Positions 63,717 to 64,000 of a stretch of DNA of 64,000 nucleotides are shown one piece after another; the first letter of the stretch is position 1, and each line of letters starts with the position of its first letter. The stretch is from Porphyrobacter sp. LM 6 (GTDB lineage Bacteria; Pseudomonadota; Alphaproteobacteria; Sphingomonadales; Sphingomonadaceae): the NCBI RefSeq assembly GCF_001720465.1, contig NZ_CP017113.1:868001-932000 (forward strand), read 5' to 3'. The position numbers were made by a program, and so were the translations under genes. Under the pieces are notes generated by a model that saw only the letters and a program-made list of their open reading frames with translations, was not told the DNA's origin and did not search any database.

Positions 63717-64000
63717 TCAGAACGACGCGGTGATCGAGAACACCACGGTCGCATCCGAGATCGAATTGCCATCGAGCGTGGCGAAGTTCGGACGGATCAG
63801 GTTGGCTTCGGCTTCCGAAATGTCGGTATCGACATAGGCGACCGACAGGGTCAGACCCGAGGTCGGGACGAGGTCTGCGCCGATCGACCAGTCGAAATAG
63901 GTGCCGGTCGGAGCCACGCTGGTGCCGTTCGGGCCAAGGCCGGGGTTGCCGTCCGAATAGCCGATGTGGGCCTTGAGGGTCAGCGGGGTTTCCGCGAGGG
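63717..64000 (-). CDS. TorF-family putative porin (C-terminal part, start beyond window)
   Basis: The last 94 codons are visible, in a frame open to the right edge. The sequence has KAHIGYSDGN, TGTYFDWSIGADLV and LSVAYVDTDIS, typical of the TorF (Gcw_chp) outer-membrane proteins common in sphingomonads, and it ends in a C-terminal Phe, as outer-membrane beta-barrels do. The family is annotated as a putative porin; its solute is unknown. It has its own terminator. Confidence 0.82.
   Translation of the reverse strand, partial: LAETPLTLKAHIGYSDGNPGLGPNGTSVAPTGTYFDWSIGADLVPTSGLTLSVAYVDTDISEAEANLIRPNFATLDGNSISDATVVFSITASF

Overview
The window reads as chromosome of a high-GC alphaproteobacterium, most likely order Sphingomonadales, family Erythrobacteraceae (Erythrobacter/Porphyrobacter-like). 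The grounds are codon use, a TorF-type porin at the right edge, split metH and gcvP genes, and a divinyl-(proto)chlorophyllide 8-vinyl reductase (bciA), which implies bacteriochlorophyll synthesis. Coding density is high. Neighbouring genes often overlap by 4 bases (ATGA or GTGA), so most clusters look translationally coupled.

Left part (1-5816): a three-gene minus-strand cluster that looks like a transmembrane electron conduit. A cytoplasmic FAD/NAD oxidoreductase is fused to two cyclic-nucleotide-binding domains and a four-cluster ferredoxin. A five-helix membrane protein has histidines spaced for two b-type hemes. The third protein has an FHA domain, one membrane helix and at least seven CXXCH heme-c motifs, and runs off the left edge. 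A CcmI-like TPR protein is divergent to it. I know of no functional description of this assembly and consider it the best candidate for an undescribed system here.

5911-10614: two SDR genes (one without the catalytic Tyr/Lys), a convergent D-aminoacylase-like amidohydrolase with a MAPEG protein, and bciA. 10633-18417: a galactoside cluster, with beta-galactosidase and alpha-galactosidase divergent from a sodium/sugar symporter, galT and galK. 18461-24081: a methionine/SAM-cycle operon, with an ArsR-methyltransferase fusion regulator behind an operator-like palindrome, metF, and metH split in two. 24101-26585: a serine hydrolase and a cation/proton antiporter converge on a large REP-like palindrome. 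26731-31475: a tandem glycine riboswitch and gcvT-gcvH-gcvPA-gcvPB. 31479-36968: a flippase, mmsA, an M24 peptidase and a CorA-family transporter.

37068-46848: a parS-like palindrome precedes tRNA-Gly(CCC), into which a 9.7-kb genomic island is inserted. A 22-bp exact direct repeat of the tRNA 3' end bounds the island. It carries a tyrosine integrase, a MarR regulator divergent from an alpha/beta hydrolase, hotdog thioesterase, RND adaptor and RND pump operon, an EamA transporter, and a decayed tail. A matching GGGGGTA double motif lies near each end, probably recombinase arm sites.

46987-64000: rRNA-modification genes rluE and rlmJ, malQ divergent from a complete glycogen operon (glgP-glgB-glgC-glgA-pgm-glgX), a penicillin-acylase-family enzyme, and the C-terminal end of a TorF-like porin followed by a strong terminator.
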